From Undaria pinnatifida (lineage: Eukaryota > Sar > Phaeophyceae > Laminariales > Alariaceae), in contig JABAKD010000003.1 of assembly GCA_012845835.1 (NCBI GenBank), positions 124,501 to 188,500 of the forward strand: a stretch of DNA of 64,000 bases. The letters are read 5' to 3'. How positions within the stretch are numbered: the stretch's first letter is position 1; every line of letters starts with the position of its first letter. A program made the position numbers and the translations under genes. The notes under the pieces were generated by a model. It had not been told where the DNA came from and searched no databases. It was given only the letters and a program-made list of their open reading frames with translations. Positions 1-32,859 of the stretch are shown here, one piece after another.

Positions 1-112
1 ATTGTGGCGCGAATGAAGCAAGCCTTCGTTCGAAGTCATATTTCGTGTTCGAGATGTTGAGCTCCTCATGTTGTCAGGAGCCCAGAAACTTCTTAGAATC
101 TTACTGCAACCA
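1..112 (+). repeat. Fragment of TIR family C
   Basis: The stretch reading CCTTCG(T)TCGAAGTCAT, then GAGATGTTGAGCTCCTCATG and AGAAACTTCTTAGAATC...CTGCA, matches the right half of the fuller copies at 20233-20494 and 50448-50716. The outer GGGATGAC terminus is not recognisable and the left part lies outside the window. Confidence 0.6.
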
Positions 113-228
113 TCTAAAATTGAGCGCGGGATTACTCCTAAGGGAGCTGCAATTTCGTCAGTTTTGTTTGTCCATATTTTTTCCCTCTAGAAGGGTCCCC
201 CAAGAGAGTTAAACGTTTTCCAACTCCT

Positions 229-507
229 GGCACGATAGAGGTGCGCCACTTTTTTTTCTGGGATTCCTCAATTTGGGGGCTTAAGACATGTCCTCTTCTT
301 GACCCAAAAACCGATTTGGAGACAAACAAAACCTGCTTTTATATCGCGGATGAAAAATACCATGGTCTACTTGTAGGTACACAACGATAATCATCATGCA
401 AAAACAAAAAATGTCGTAGTTCCGACGATTTTGGGTTAAGGAGCGCCGTCATTCAGAAGCCATTTTCGCCAAGAAAAGGTATACCTCTATCGTAGCACGC
501 GTCACTA
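229..507 (+). repeat. Family A TIR element, copy A1
   Basis: This copy of the commonest dispersed element here runs from CACGATAGAGGTGCGCCAC to GGTATACCTCTATCGTAGCACGCGT. The ends are inverted copies of GCGTGCTACGATAGAGGT. Diagnostic inner blocks are the poly-T/CCTCAATTTGGG block, CCGACGATTTTGGGTTAAGGAG and CATTTTCGCCAA. No transposase frame is present, so it looks like a non-autonomous DNA element. Positions 508-758 show nothing recognisable. Confidence 0.75.
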
Positions 508-758
508 TCCTAGTTTAATAACATCGCAAACACTGCAAGCACGACGAGTTACAACAGCACTCTGCCCTACCTCTCGTGTAGTACCGCTGTAGCCAACGCA
601 GATCTACGTAGCGTCACGGGTGGGGCCGCGTGGCCGCACTACTCTAGTTATAGTCTTAAATTCCAAGTGTTTTTTGTACCCAATTCGGACGTATGTGCAG
701 CTTGCTGAAACGGGTGTGAAAAACTGTTGCGCCGAGGGCTTCCAAACAAACGCGCCAG

Positions 759-1068
759 TCGACGCGCGTGCTACGATAGAGATGGCAATTTTGGTCTGAT
801 AAAATGGTTTCTGGATGACTGGGCTCCTTAACCCAAAATCGTCGGGAAAAAAATAAAAAAATAAATAATAGGCCATTTTTTTTCTTCTTTTGCATGATGG
901 TTCTCGTTGTGTACCTCTAGACCATGGGATCTGTTCAAACCGGTAGCGGTTTCTATTTTTCTCCAAGTCAGTTTTTTGGGAGAGTAGTAGTGTATTGAGC
1001 TCCAAATTGAGGGGTAGTACAAGAAAAAAAAGTGGCGCATATATATACACCTCTACCGTAGCCCGCGT
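759..1068 (-). repeat. Family A TIR element, copy A2
   Basis: Inverted relative to A1: GACGCGCGTGCTACGATAGAG at the left, then CTCCTTAACCCAAAATCGTCGG, TTCTCCAAGTCAGTTTTTTGGGAGAG and CACCTCTACCGTAGCCCGCGTC at the right. The reading frames inside it are repeat sequence and not genes. Confidence 0.75.
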
Positions 1069-2204
1069 CAGTCACATTTATTCACCATACCCACCGGTCC
1101 TTTCAGGCAAGAACGAGATTCCACAAGAGAAACCTAGCCTAAAATCTACGGGGAAGCAAGAAATAGGTCAGCTGTTAAACTGGAGTTGGTGTAGAACTCG
1201 CCGTTTCTGACACAAGAAACCCGGTCTTGACCCTATATTGGTGTGTCGGTTTCTTATCAGAGGGCGGCCGATGCTCTGTACAAACACACAAGAACTACTC
1301 TAAAATTACCGCAAGGAACGCCTCTTCCGGATCATATCTGTGACATCGCTCAGATCGTGAATTATTTGCCGAGTACTACACAGCCACGACGTACAAAAAA
1401 CTTTTACTACTGTGGCCCTGAGGGACCGCCAGGCTGCTACGAGAAGGGAGGTGGAAGCCGGGGGACCGCGTGCGGCCAATGGCCTGGGGATGGAACATTG
1501 ATGAGGGAATAGGACAGAGTATGCGCTGGGGGTGCAGTCATCTGGTTAAAATGAAAAGATGTAGAGAGGGGGGATTGGAAAATGGTTGACGGAGGGGGTC
1601 ACAGGAGAGATACTACTGCGTTACGGAAGAGCATTCGATTTACATCGAAAACGGCACAATCTACACGCTATGATATGTCGTCGGGGGGCTAAAATATCAC
1701 CGTGGTAAGGTAATGTACTCCGAGTACGCACTCTTAGTCGACGATAAATTAGCACCCGGTCGGCGACTTGTTGTCACCCGCAAATCGAGGCCTTGCTCGT
1801 AGTCGCGAGGGCGTGGTGCGCAGGCTTTCTCTCACCCTTGCTTTGCTCCTTTTCGCGCGACACGCTATAATGACGAAGTCCGCGGCAGCACGAGCCGGGC
1901 CGACCGCGCGACGCGCGCATCGGTCTGACACGGGGGCGACCCATTAAAAATAATGTTTCTGCCGTGTCAGGAGAAGTATTCGCCTTGCCTCGCTCTCGAG
2001 CTCGTTCACAACAACCACCACCCCAGCAGCAGTACACGTAGTAGTACACGTAGCACCTCTACATGCTGCTCGTAGGGCTCTTGAATTGTTTGACTATACG
2101 TGTGAGCAACAAACGTGTGGTGGGTACCTATAACCTTACACAGCGTAGCCAACCGTCATTCCAATGCGGATTCGTTTCGCAAATAAAACAAAAAAAGTCC
2201 GGAA
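1069..2204. other. Unresolved stretch upstream of first exon
   Basis: No repeat family, exon with good splice sites, or RNA gene was recognised. An 89-codon frame at 1243-1512 has no similarity I can name. The missing 5' exon or exons of gene 1 could lie here or outside the window; the missing exon must end leaving two bases of a split codon. Confidence 0.3.
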
Positions 2205-2287
2205 GCTTTAGAGCCCGAAAATCCTTCCCCACACTAACTTCAAGTAAATTTGTCCCCCAAAAGGGGTTCCAGTGGTGAAGGCGTTAA
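2205..2287 (-). repeat. TTAA-flanked MITE (family P), copy P1
   Basis: A degenerate minus-oriented copy, TTTAGAGCCCGAA...CTTCAAGTAAATTTGTCCCC...GGCGTTAA. It shares the GGGGACAAATTTACTTGAAGT core of the family described at 10756-10845. It lies 205 bp upstream of the first recognised exon of gene 1. Confidence 0.7.
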
Positions 2288-2492
2288 GACCGCGAAAGAA
2301 GAAGAACGGGGGGGGGGGGGGGGCACCCGCGCGAGTGAAGCCACGAGCCACCGCAACTCCCCCCCCCCCAAAAAAAAGCGATCTCCCTACCTTCTCCCCA
2401 CTTTAGCGTTGGTCGTCGATATACCCTGGGCCCCAAATGCCACGTGTATTTATCTTACTCCATTCCCTTTTCTTCCTGTGTTGTTGCCGCAG

Positions 2493-24402
<21,910 letters not shown>

Positions 24403-25435
24403 CACTCTGTTTATATCAAAACCGGGAAGGGTGAGCAGCCGAACGGGCCAGCGGAAGCCCGAGCTCGATTCTCGGATTGGACACCATGCTACTACAAACA
24501 TTGTATGTGCGTTCAACGGGTTGATCTAGTCAACAAGCTATAAGTTTCCACTGGCAGATGCGCCCCCGTCACCCGTGCCGCAAGGTGAGTCGCGTAACGC
24601 CACCCGATGGAACCCCCCCCGGTGCGTGCTACGATAGGGGTTTAAAAAACAAAATATCAAAATTAAAACGAGTACTCGTACCTCTAACTATATGCCCGAG
24701 TTTCGACCAAGGTTGTTTTATTGAAATTCGACGTCGTCAAATGGTTTAAATCCGATCTATTCATGAAAACTTTTTAAAAATCCTGAAAGTATCGCATATT
24801 TGGTGCAAATCGCTACCCTTATTTCATCTGTATACATGACGCATACGCACTTGTTGTATAACCTTTGCCGGAGACGCATCGCCAACTATTTTAAAAAATT
24901 GTTTTAAATAAGTCAGTTTCAGTTTATGTCATGGACTATGCCGCAACACAAGCCCGGCATGCCCCGTACAGAGCTACATATACCAGGGCAGTCGTCGGGA
25001 AATTCCGGCGGAAATATTCCCGCAGGATTTCACGAGAATTGGGATTAATTCATGTTCTCGTTTAAATGTCGTTCCCGTGGTCCCACCCAACCAGCTCACG
25101 AATTTCCCGTTCGCATCCTAATCGTTCGGGTAGAAATTCTAATTTCCCATTCCCACCCCAACCATTCCGGTGGTCAAAAGTCTGTTTCCCGTGGTTTTCC
25201 GTTCCCGCGCCGTAAGATCTATTATTGATGTCCCAAATCCCATGCACACTAAAACTGTAAACGGTTCCAGCCGGAATATTTCCATCGCTATCCGCGCGCA
25301 CGGAATCACTGCCCGGGAACGGCACGTACACCACATGACGCTGAAATCCGAGATCTGATTACGACTACACCGAGTACACGCGACAACAATGTCGAGGATG
25401 CTGCACACACGAGTACACTGATTGCTGTATTAAAC
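24403..25435. other. Presumed 3' UTR and spacer
   Basis: AT-richer than its surroundings at 24630-24920. From 25000 to 25330 comes a stretch rich in degenerate GGGAAAT/ATTTCCC words (for example GGGAAATTCCGGCGGAAATATTCCC). Neither strand has a recognisable gene. Confidence 0.35.
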
Positions 25436-25438
25436 AGG

Positions 25439-26090
25439 CAACGACGGCGGCGTGGAGCGGAGCGGGGCGCAGCCGTCCCGTTCCCCACCCAGCGGACAAA
25501 ACCGCGTATTCTTTGCCGAGGGCACACACACCCCCTTCTGTTTAATCAGATCCTGCCTTTCTTTGTGCGGTTTCACGAGCGGCAGGAGGCGCAGTCTGCC
25601 TTGCTTGCCGAGGTTATCCTGTAGGACTGTTTTAGTACCAGAGTACGGTAGTATGTACTGTTTTGTCGCTTTTTCAACAGGCGACGATTACGGCGGTGAG
25701 CGGAGCGGAGCTCCCCGCCCTGTTCCCCGCCCAGCGGTCCCTCCCCGCGTATACCTTGCCGAGGGCACACGCACCCTCTTCTGCTTGTTGGTTAGTCTGT
25801 TGTCTTTCTTTGTGCAGTTTCACGAGCGACACGAGGCGCCGTCTGCTTTGCTTGCCGAGGATATATATTTCCTGTGGGACCGCTGTTATTATTGTACCAG
25901 AGTAACGCGGCAGCACTACTGCTTGCTCTGTACTATGCACTCATACTCGTGCTCGCTGCTCGCTCGTCACTTTCAACGGCCCCTTTCAACCGGGCAACGA
26001 CGACGCCCCGCGCCGTTCCCCGCCCCCGCCCCGCCTCCCGCCCAGCAGACAAACCCGCGTATCTTGCGGTGTGATGTGCATATGTGTATT
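25439..26090 (+). repeat. Tandem triplication, about 240-bp unit
   Basis: Units start at 25439, 25680 and about 25996 with GCAACGACGGCGGCGTGGAGCGG-like sequence. They run through CCCGCCCAGCGGAC...CCGCGTAT, GCCGAGGGCACAC(A/G)CACCC and TTTCACGAGCG(G/A)CA(G/C)GAGGCGC to TTTTAGTACCAGAGTA. The third unit is partial. The long open frames here come from the repeat. Confidence 0.85.
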
Positions 26091-26242
26091 AATTTGTGCG
26101 TGGCAAGGATGGTGACCTCTGCGACTCCGTTGATTGTCGACGGGATCAGTTCGCACGAAGGCCACAACCTCTGTCAACACTTGTCAGGAGTCAGAAGCGC
26201 GCTCTCAACCTTAAAAGCGTCCCTATTGTTGATGTTGCTCTC

Positions 26243-26590
26243 ACATTAACTGGCATAATCAAGTCCGTGGTCACAGGACAGGCTCCAGCCACTCTGGAGC
26301 TGAGGAATACCCCAGAGAAAAAAACACAAAATTAAAAAGCAAACCAAAAGTGGTAGTCTACACGTAGAAAGCAATTCATGCCTCCGCCAGAAAAATATAA
26401 AAAAATTGAAATCGGGAGTCAGCCTACGATGTGGCAGGTCCATGATCGTCCATACGTCTCACTACTCGCGCCTGAAAAAAATCGACTACACCTCTTGCCA
26501 CCCAGGGAAGACTACCACGTATATATTATATGTAGTACCTATCACTATGCATTCGCACGCCAGACTCAAGTCGATTGGAAAAAACAAAGA
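26243..26590 (+). repeat. Family B dispersed repeat, full copy
   Basis: CATTAACTGGCATAATCAAGTCCGTGGTCACAGGACAGGCTCCAGCCACTCTGGAGCTGAGGAATACCCCAG...GAAATCGGGAGTCAGCCTACGATGTGGCAGGTCCAT...CGCACGCCAGACTCAAGTCGATTGG. About 80% similar by eye to 42713-43055. It ends in an A-rich tract (26575-26690), as a retroposed element would. Confidence 0.8.
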
Positions 26591-26855
26591 AAAGAAAAGA
26601 AAAAAGAGAAAATAATAAAAAATAAATCGAAAATGAAAGGGAAATAATAGAAAAGCAAAGACAAGAAGAGAAATCAAAGATATTTATGAGGAAAAACACC
26701 ATACTAGCAGACCCCAGGAACTGACTAAAGACGGCATTGGGCTCATAAAGGGTATCAAGTGCATCAATGGCATTGGCGGGGAGAACGCAAAAAGGCGAAG
26801 ACGCCATGGCAGCCTTACGCTAACTTGTGACGGCCATTGGAAGGCCCAACAAACT

Positions 26856-29300
26856 TCAAGACGATGATGGCCAGACCCAGATTTCAGTCTCTTGGGCAGG
26901 ACGCCCCCCTTTCCCCCCTCCCCCCTCCCCCCCTCTCCTCCCCCCCCCTCCCCCCTCCCCCCTTCCCCCCCCCCTTCCCCCTCCCCCCGACCGCTTAGAG
27001 ATGCCGACGGTGGATGTCGCTGCCGCGGCCTTTGCGTGTCGCTTTGCAGCTTTGCATCTCTCCGCGTCAAGCCATTTCCGCATGAATGACTCTGCTCTCT
27101 CCTCTACCCATCGAACCATCTGCCGGCCTTCTGAGCAGCCGTTCGCCACCCTTCAAACTCCATTTCAAAGGCCGACATATCCTCCTTCAGGTGCACCATC
27201 CAGCCCTTCTCTTGCGCCCCTGAGTAGGCCTTACCCCCAACAAGCTCCCCAAACATCACCCTCTGCGGCAGACGCTCCTCCCCCATACGTGCTACGAATC
27301 CCGCAAACAATCTCCTCCGTCTGTGCACTATCGCCTCTATGCTCTCGGAAGCTGTCATGGCAAGCGCGTCGGCGTACGATAGGGTGTGGTCGTCGTGCTT
27401 CCGTTTCCTCCATCCGAGGCATCGGAGGAGCATGGAGTGGTGAACCCGTCGTAGCCTGTCATAGTCAAGCTTGTTCGGGCTCCACGTCATGCAACCGTAG
27501 ACAAGTGTCTCGATCACCTCGGCTTTCAGCAACCACACCTTCAACTGTAAGCGCACATCCGGGCGATCTTAGATTTCCATATTGTACCGCTGGAAGCACG
27601 CCCAGGCCCTCTGAAGACGCCGTGTTATCTCGATGCTGAGTTCTCTGTCTGAGCTGATAGCCCCGCCCGAGTACTCAAACTCGATTGTTTGTTTGTATAC
27701 CTGGTTGGCTGCATTGATTGTGAACGGCATCTTCACCCCACCTTTAGTGTCTGCAGGCACATGATCTCCGTTTTGGCGTAAGCCCGAACGCCGAGCACGC
27801 AGTCACGATCACCGTCATCATCCTCCCCAACCCTTTTTGATGATCACGATACGATGCCCGCATCGTCAGCGTACAGCATACCCCACAACCTCTGCACCTC
27901 CTCCTCCTTCCCCCCCCGTCCGTCGACTTTGCCTGTGCGTGATGTGCCCTCCTTCTCTCCTTTCTCCCTCTTTCGTTGGAGCTGCACCATGTTGTCCGTG
28001 ATGGATGAATCAGAGAAGAAGCGTTTCTCGGCCACACGCAGTACCGCCGTGAAAAACATGTTGAACAACAGTGGTGCGAGCACGCACCCTTGCCTGAGAC
28101 CTTGCCCCACGTCGAACTTGTGCGAGCGCTCTCCATCATCCAACCGCACGCATGCTTGCATACCGTCGTGGAATTGGCGGATGACGGCGAGCATTCTCGA
28201 TGGCACGCCAAAACGAGCAAGGACATCCCACAAAAGGGTTCGGTCGACGGAGTCATATGCTTTGGTGAGGTCGATAAATCGCAAGTACAAGGGGGTGTCC
28301 TTCTTCCGCGCCAGTTCCTACTGTCGTCGTACTACGACCGTTATGTCAACCGCCGAGCGTTGGAGTCTGAACCCAAACTTTCCTCCGGCAAAATGCTCTC
28401 GCCTTCGCAATAGTCACTATGGCGACCCGCGATGACTTTGTGGAGTACTTTGCCGGCGTGAGCCACGAGGGAGATGCCACGATAGTTGCCACGCTCCGTC
28501 TGATCTTTCTTCTTGCCCAGCACCTTAATCGTGGCATCTTTCATTGTTGCGGCACGCCACCCCCGCTCCACGCAGCGACGATGATATCGTTGGAATTTTC
28601 CGAGCGTGTCCAATTCTCCTTCGTTGGCCAAGACCTTCAGGAGCTCGGCCGGGAGACCATCGGACCCTACCGCCTTTCGGTTCGCCAGCGCACGGATCGC
28701 CTCATCTACTTCGTACGTAGGCGGGACATCGTCCAGTGGTCTGCGCGGGTGCCACTGCTTAAGCTCGTCCATAATGCTCGGGTCAAGGGTCGGCAACTTG
28801 GTGTTAAGCAATTATTGAAACCACCTCACCCACCACTCCCGGATTAGGGCATTATCCCGGAGCAATCGACCTTCCTCGTTCTTGATGTACCGCGAGTTAA
28901 GCGCCCTCTTCTCTTCCACATCCATCCCCTTTATATGTTTGTAGAAGCCAAACTGATCATCTTCTCGGATGCGCCCTTCGAGTTGGCTGACGTAATCTTC
29001 GAAGAACCTCTGTACAGTTTCCGCCCGCGTGCGCGTGAGCTGCTTGCTGGTCGCCTTCAAGGCTCGCCGTACACCACGATCATTTGGAGCAGAACGAAGC
29101 CGCTTCCTCGCGTCTTCCCTATCCTGCCATCGTGCATCCAACTCCGATTTCGTCTCCTCGGTCGCACACCAACCCCTCGGTACTTGCTTGCAGCGAATAG
29201 GGGGCACTATGTCGGGCGCATTCGACAGTAGAGTCTCGGTTAATTGGGTCCGGGTGCAGAGCAGCCCCTCTCTGCACGCCTCTTGTGCAAGCATGTATGC
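26856..29300 (-). mobile_element. LINE (non-LTR retrotransposon), 5' truncated and broken
   Basis: Reading leftwards on the minus strand, the fragments are in the order of a LINE ORF2. A linker comes first (28812-29300, FFEDYVSQLEGRIREDDQFG, FYKHIKGMDVEEKRALNSRY). Reverse transcriptase follows with [15 protein letters not shown] (28341-28811), [30 protein letters not shown] and the catalytic LYADDAGIV (27844-28290). The thumb and C-terminal region follow (FEYSGGAISSDRELSIEITR at 27569-27760; ETLVYGCMTWSPNKLDYDRL and LLRCLGWRKRKHDDHTLSYA at 27104-27556; ESFMRKWLDAERCKAAKRH at about 27025-27100). The endonuclease domain was not found, so the 5' end is cut. At least five frame changes or stops separate the blocks, including a TGA directly after the YADD segment where relatives have Arg. 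Upstream of the AMPK gene, opposite strand. Confidence 0.88.
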
Positions 29301-29815
29301 GTGGTCATCTCTGCTTGAATATAATGATGATGTACAGCTATCGTTAATAGCGGCCGTCACACGTTGCAAATATACTGAGTACAAGGTTCCCCTCCGGGAA
29401 GTGCCTAGGGGAGTGGCGCAAGGACACATGATTATTGTCACTACCGGACGCAATGACCATTTGTTTTGTACATACAAAAAAAAATGCCCGGAAAAATGAT
29501 GAATTCGCATTTTACCCGCAGTACTTCTTGGGTGTGTACTCAATAGCAGCAGTACTTTTAGCACTTTTTGGGTACTGGAGTTAGACGTGCCCACGACCGA
29601 TCTGTTGCTGAGAAAATACACGCAACACAATTTTTTTTTACACCGTATGATGTGTATGATTTCGAGAAGAGCGTCACACTTCGACCTCCAGGTTAGGGAC
29701 CGCCAGGAAGCGAGAAGGGCCACGTGTGGCGTAGGATGCGGCTTACTGTAGAATACTACGTAAATAGCACCTATTGAGAACGAGGGAGCAAGAGGACAAT
29801 ACGTGACAGGCTATG

Positions 29816-29945
29816 GCAAATCAACTCGCCGCCGTAAGGAGAGGATACGGCACGCGCACATGGTCCTACCACGGTACCAGGTAGTAGCGTTTTGCTCTCC
29901 GCACGTTGTCTGCTGCTGTCATCTGCGATCTTCGCAAATAAAAGC
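29816..29945 (+). repeat. Duplicated flank of the short LTR element, left copy
   Basis: CAACTCGCCGCCGTAAGGAGAGGATACGGCACGCGCACATGG...TAGCGTTTTGCTCTCCGCACGTTGTCTGCTGCTGTCATCTGCGATCTT matches 31304-31436 on the other side of the LTR element, so the insertion lies between units of a local repeat. Confidence 0.7.
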
Positions 29946-29987
29946 AGAAAAAAACACTCGTTTAAAAACTGCCTCTGTGGACGTACA

Positions 29988-30258
29988 TGTTAAATTAAAG
30001 GTGGGGGACATAGAGTGTCCCCTGCAGGTCTGCCAATTGAGCAGGTCCTCGGAGAGTACTCACTTTCGTTCCTTCGTAGAGATGTAGCTTTATTCGTTTC
30101 CACCAGAGCCCGGGATAGCTTCTGAGATCGGAGGCACCTGCCTCCGATCTAATTCCTAACTATCCCGAATATAAACCGCCAACCTTATCATACGAGAAAC
30201 CCATCCAAATGATCTCAAATTCGGATAATTACAGGCCTTTCGAGGCCGTATCTTAACA
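29988..30258 (+). repeat. Left LTR
   Basis: Contains two strong fold-backs, AGATCGGAGGC...GCCTCCGATCT and GGCCTTTCGAGGCC, and a GGGGGACA/TGTCCCC hairpin near its start. The interior begins CTAGCCCACCCTGATGAGTC directly after it. Confidence 0.75.
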
Positions 30259-30925
30259 CTAGCCCACCCTGATGAGTCGCATATGCAGAAATATGGGAGA
30301 TTCGGGAAAACTCCGGTTCTACGAACTAGCCCATGAGTCGAAGATGCGGCTCCTCAAAAACCCACTCCCACACTCTCTACCCGTCTGGCTATGGAGCCAG
30401 GAACACGCGAAGAAAAGCAGTAGAAAGAAACGAGGACCCTACAACAAGGCAATAATCACCCATCAAAAACCTGCCGTATGCCGCCGGTGTGGCGGGGGGG
30501 GCAGAAAAGGCTCTAGAATCTGCCGCATGCCGCCGGTGTGGCGGGGAGGGCAGGAAAGGCTCTACGGCAAACCAACCACAGAAAAAGGTACTATGGCGAG
30601 GCAAGCCCTCGTCGATATGGAGGGGAACACAGGCGCTAACACAAGGGAGAAGTCATGCGAAAAACCTCGCGCGGGCCATCGGGGTTAGACGAGGAAACGA
30701 CAAATACCCGGGATGGAAGGTGGCAACACCTACAGCCCCGCTAGGGGAGGAAGTGTCTAGACGAAAAAAACAAAGCAGAACAAATACAACGCACAAAACA
30801 TAAAAGATGACACACAGACCCGTACATAGCCCTGTACCACGTTACGCGCGAACAGGGTGCCCTGGTCGCCCTCCGGCTCTGGGCTGAGGAGGGCGTCGGC
30901 AGGGCGTCCTGCCGTCGACGCCACA

Positions 30926-31194
30926 TGTTAAATTAAAGGTGGGGGACACAGAGTGCCCCCTGCAGGTCTGCCAATTGAGCAGGTCCTCGGAGAGTACTCA
31001 CTTTCGTTTCTTCGTAGAGATGTAGCTTTATTCGTTTCCACCAGAGCCCGGGATAGCTTCTGAGATCGGAGGCACGTGCCTCCGATCTAATTCCTAACTT
31101 TCCCGAATATAAACCGCCAACCTTATCATACGAAACCCATCCAAATGATCTCAAATTCGGATAATTACAGGCCTTTCGAGGCCGTATCTTAACA
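30926..31194 (+). repeat. Right LTR
   Basis: Near-identical to the left LTR with the same TGTTAA/TTAACA ends and fold-backs. Followed by TAAATGTGTAAGG. Confidence 0.75.
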
Positions 31195-31303
31195 TAAATG
31201 TGTAAGGATAGGTTGGTTGGTCTATTTTAATTATTACTACTTTTTAAGGTTCCTATGTAGAAACGTGTGGTGTGGTGGGGTGACAAGCGACAGGTTCCGA
31301 CAC

Positions 31304-31436
31304 AAGCAACTCGCCGCGGCATAGCGAGGACACGCCACGCGCACATAAATGGTGTTGCCTACCACTGCTGCTGTGCGGCAGGGTTGTAGCGTTGTACTCT
31401 CCGCATGTTGTCTGCTGTCTGTCATCTGCGATCTTA
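31304..31436 (+). repeat. Duplicated flank, right copy
   Basis: CAACTCGCCGCGGCATAGCGAGGACACGCCACGCGCACATAAATGGTGTTGCC...TGTTGTCTGCTGTCTGTCATCTGCGATCTT. Counterpart of 29816-29945. Confidence 0.7.
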
Positions 31437-31599
31437 TATAAATGGTGTTGCCTACCGTTGCTGCAGTGCGGCAGAGCTGTAGCGTTGTGCTCTCTTGGTA
31501 TGGTACGATATCATATACCTGGTACGAAGTACACCAAACTGGACATAAATATAAGGAACGTTTGAGTAATAATATGATTATTCAAACGATCCTTAAAAT

Positions 31600-32400
31600 T
31601 TACGCCATGGCACTTGACACTGGACAGGAGCAGCAGCAGCAGCGAGAGGTAGCGCATATAGGCGGGTAGCGCAGGCTCCGATCAAAGCAATCAGCTACCG
31701 CAGCACCTGCCACACGCGCAGAGAGTTGCAGGCTGCTGCTGCTGCTAGGGGGCTGGACTGCTGCTGGGCGGCAGGATCGTAGCGTGGTGCTCTTTGCCAA
31801 AATAGGGAAATGTAAGTGTACGAAGCACGCCAATATAGACATAAACATAAGGGCTGTTTGCGTACTAATTTGACATCCAAACGATCCTTACAATTTACGC
31901 CGCCATGTCACATGACACTGGACAGGAGCAGCAGTAGCAGCAGCAGCGAGAGGTAGCGGCGTATAGGCGAGTAGAGCATCGCAGGCTCCGATCAAAGCAA
32001 TCAGCTACTACAACACCAGCCACATGCGCAGAGAGTTGCAGGCTGCTGCTGCTAGGGGGCTGGACTGCTGCTGGGCGGCAGGATCGTAGCGTGGTGCTCT
32101 GTGCGAAAATAGGGAAATGTATGCGTACGAAGCACGCCAACCTGGGCAAAAATATAAGTACCGTTTGCGTACTAATATGATATTCAAACGATCCTTACAA
32201 TTTACGCGGGCATGTCATTTGGCACTTGACAGAAGCAGCAGTAGCAGCAGCAGTGAGAAGTAGTGGCGTAAGGCGGGTAGCGCAGGCTCCGATCAAAGCA
32301 ATCAGCTACTACAACAGCAGCCACACGCCCAGAGAGTTGCAGGCTGCTGCTGCTAGGGGGCTGGACTGCTGCTGGGAGGCAGGATCGAAGCACGGTGCTC
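31600..32400 (+). repeat. Tandem array, about 310-bp unit, near three copies
   Basis: Units start near 31605, 31908 and 32215. Each holds GACA(C)TGGACAGGAGCAGCAG...GAGAGGTAGCG, CAGGCTCCGATCAAAGCAATCAGCTAC, AGAGAGTTGCAGGCTGCTGCTG, CTAGGGGGCTGGACTGCTGCTGGG and AACGATCCTTA(C/A)AATTTACGC. The (CAG)n and (CTG)n stretches are part of the unit. Confidence 0.9.
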
Positions 32401-32845
32401 TGTGCGAAAATAGGGAAATGCGCCTACGTGCATCCTCTACGAGCAGAAAAACGCGGTTTGCATCCAAATCTTACGTGCGTACACGGGGATAGTGGATGCA
32501 GAAACCCAAACCCCGGGGATGTTGCGGAAACCCGGGGATTTTCCTCAACGCCTTTACAACTGGAAGCCCCTTTTGGGGACAAATTCACTTAAAGTTAGTA
32601 TAGAGAGGGGTTTGGGGGCCCTTAAGGGGTTAAGTGTTCCCAAGGCCGAAAAAAGTTTAAAAGCTGGGCGGCAGGATCGAAGCGCGGTGCTCTGTGCAAA
32701 AATAGGGAAATGCGCCTACGTGTACCCTCTACGAGCAGAAAAACGCGGTTTGCATCCAAATCTTACGTGCGTACACGGGGATGGGGGATGCAGAAACCCA
32801 AATCCCGTGGATGTTGCGGAAACCCGGGGATTTGCCTCAAGTGTG
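32390..32845 (+). repeat. Second-order duplication around a P element
   Basis: GCGGTGCTCTGTGC(G/A)AAAATAGGGAAATGCGCCTACGTG...ACGCGGTTTGCATCCAAATCTTACGTGCGTACACGGGGAT...GGATGTTGCGGAAACCCGGGGATTT occurs at 32390-32543 and again at 32686-32838, with the family P MITE between the copies. Confidence 0.9.
32545..32633 (+). repeat. Family P MITE, copy P6
   Basis: TCAACGCCTTTACAACTGGAAGCCCC...GGGGGCCCTTAAGGGGTTAA. It lies in only one of the two duplicated segments around it. Confidence 0.8.
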
Positions 32846-32859
32846 CCTGAGGCAAAAAA

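Larger units (their letters stand above)
29988..31194 (+). mobile_element. Short LTR element (TRIM-like), looks whole
   Basis: Two direct repeats of about 270 bp (29988-30258 and 30926-31194), each beginning TGTTAA and ending TTAACA, enclose 667 bp. The LTRs differ at five positions plus one 2-bp indel, so the insertion is fairly young. The interior carries no recognised gag or pol region, only a doubled segment around GCCGCCGGTGTGGCGGGG (30480-30565), so the element must rely on enzymes supplied elsewhere. No matching target duplication was found (GTACA against TAAAT). It could be a terminal-repeat-in-miniature element or a shortened larger one. Confidence 0.72.

Noticed and set aside
1243-1512. 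89-codon frame starting MSVSYQRAAD
   Set aside because: Lies upstream of gene 1 without a usable donor or a recognisable family; it could not be supported as the missing first exon.
25452-26249. 265-codon plus frame
   Set aside because: It covers the 240-bp tandem triplication; conservation between units is not codon-biased by eye and a Cys/Arg-rich composition fits GC-rich repeat DNA.
30254-30300. Hammerhead ribozyme (retrozyme) at the LTR junction
   Set aside because: CTGATGAG and a following GAAA are present, but the sequence between them does not give a convincing stem II and no matching cleavage-site strand was found.
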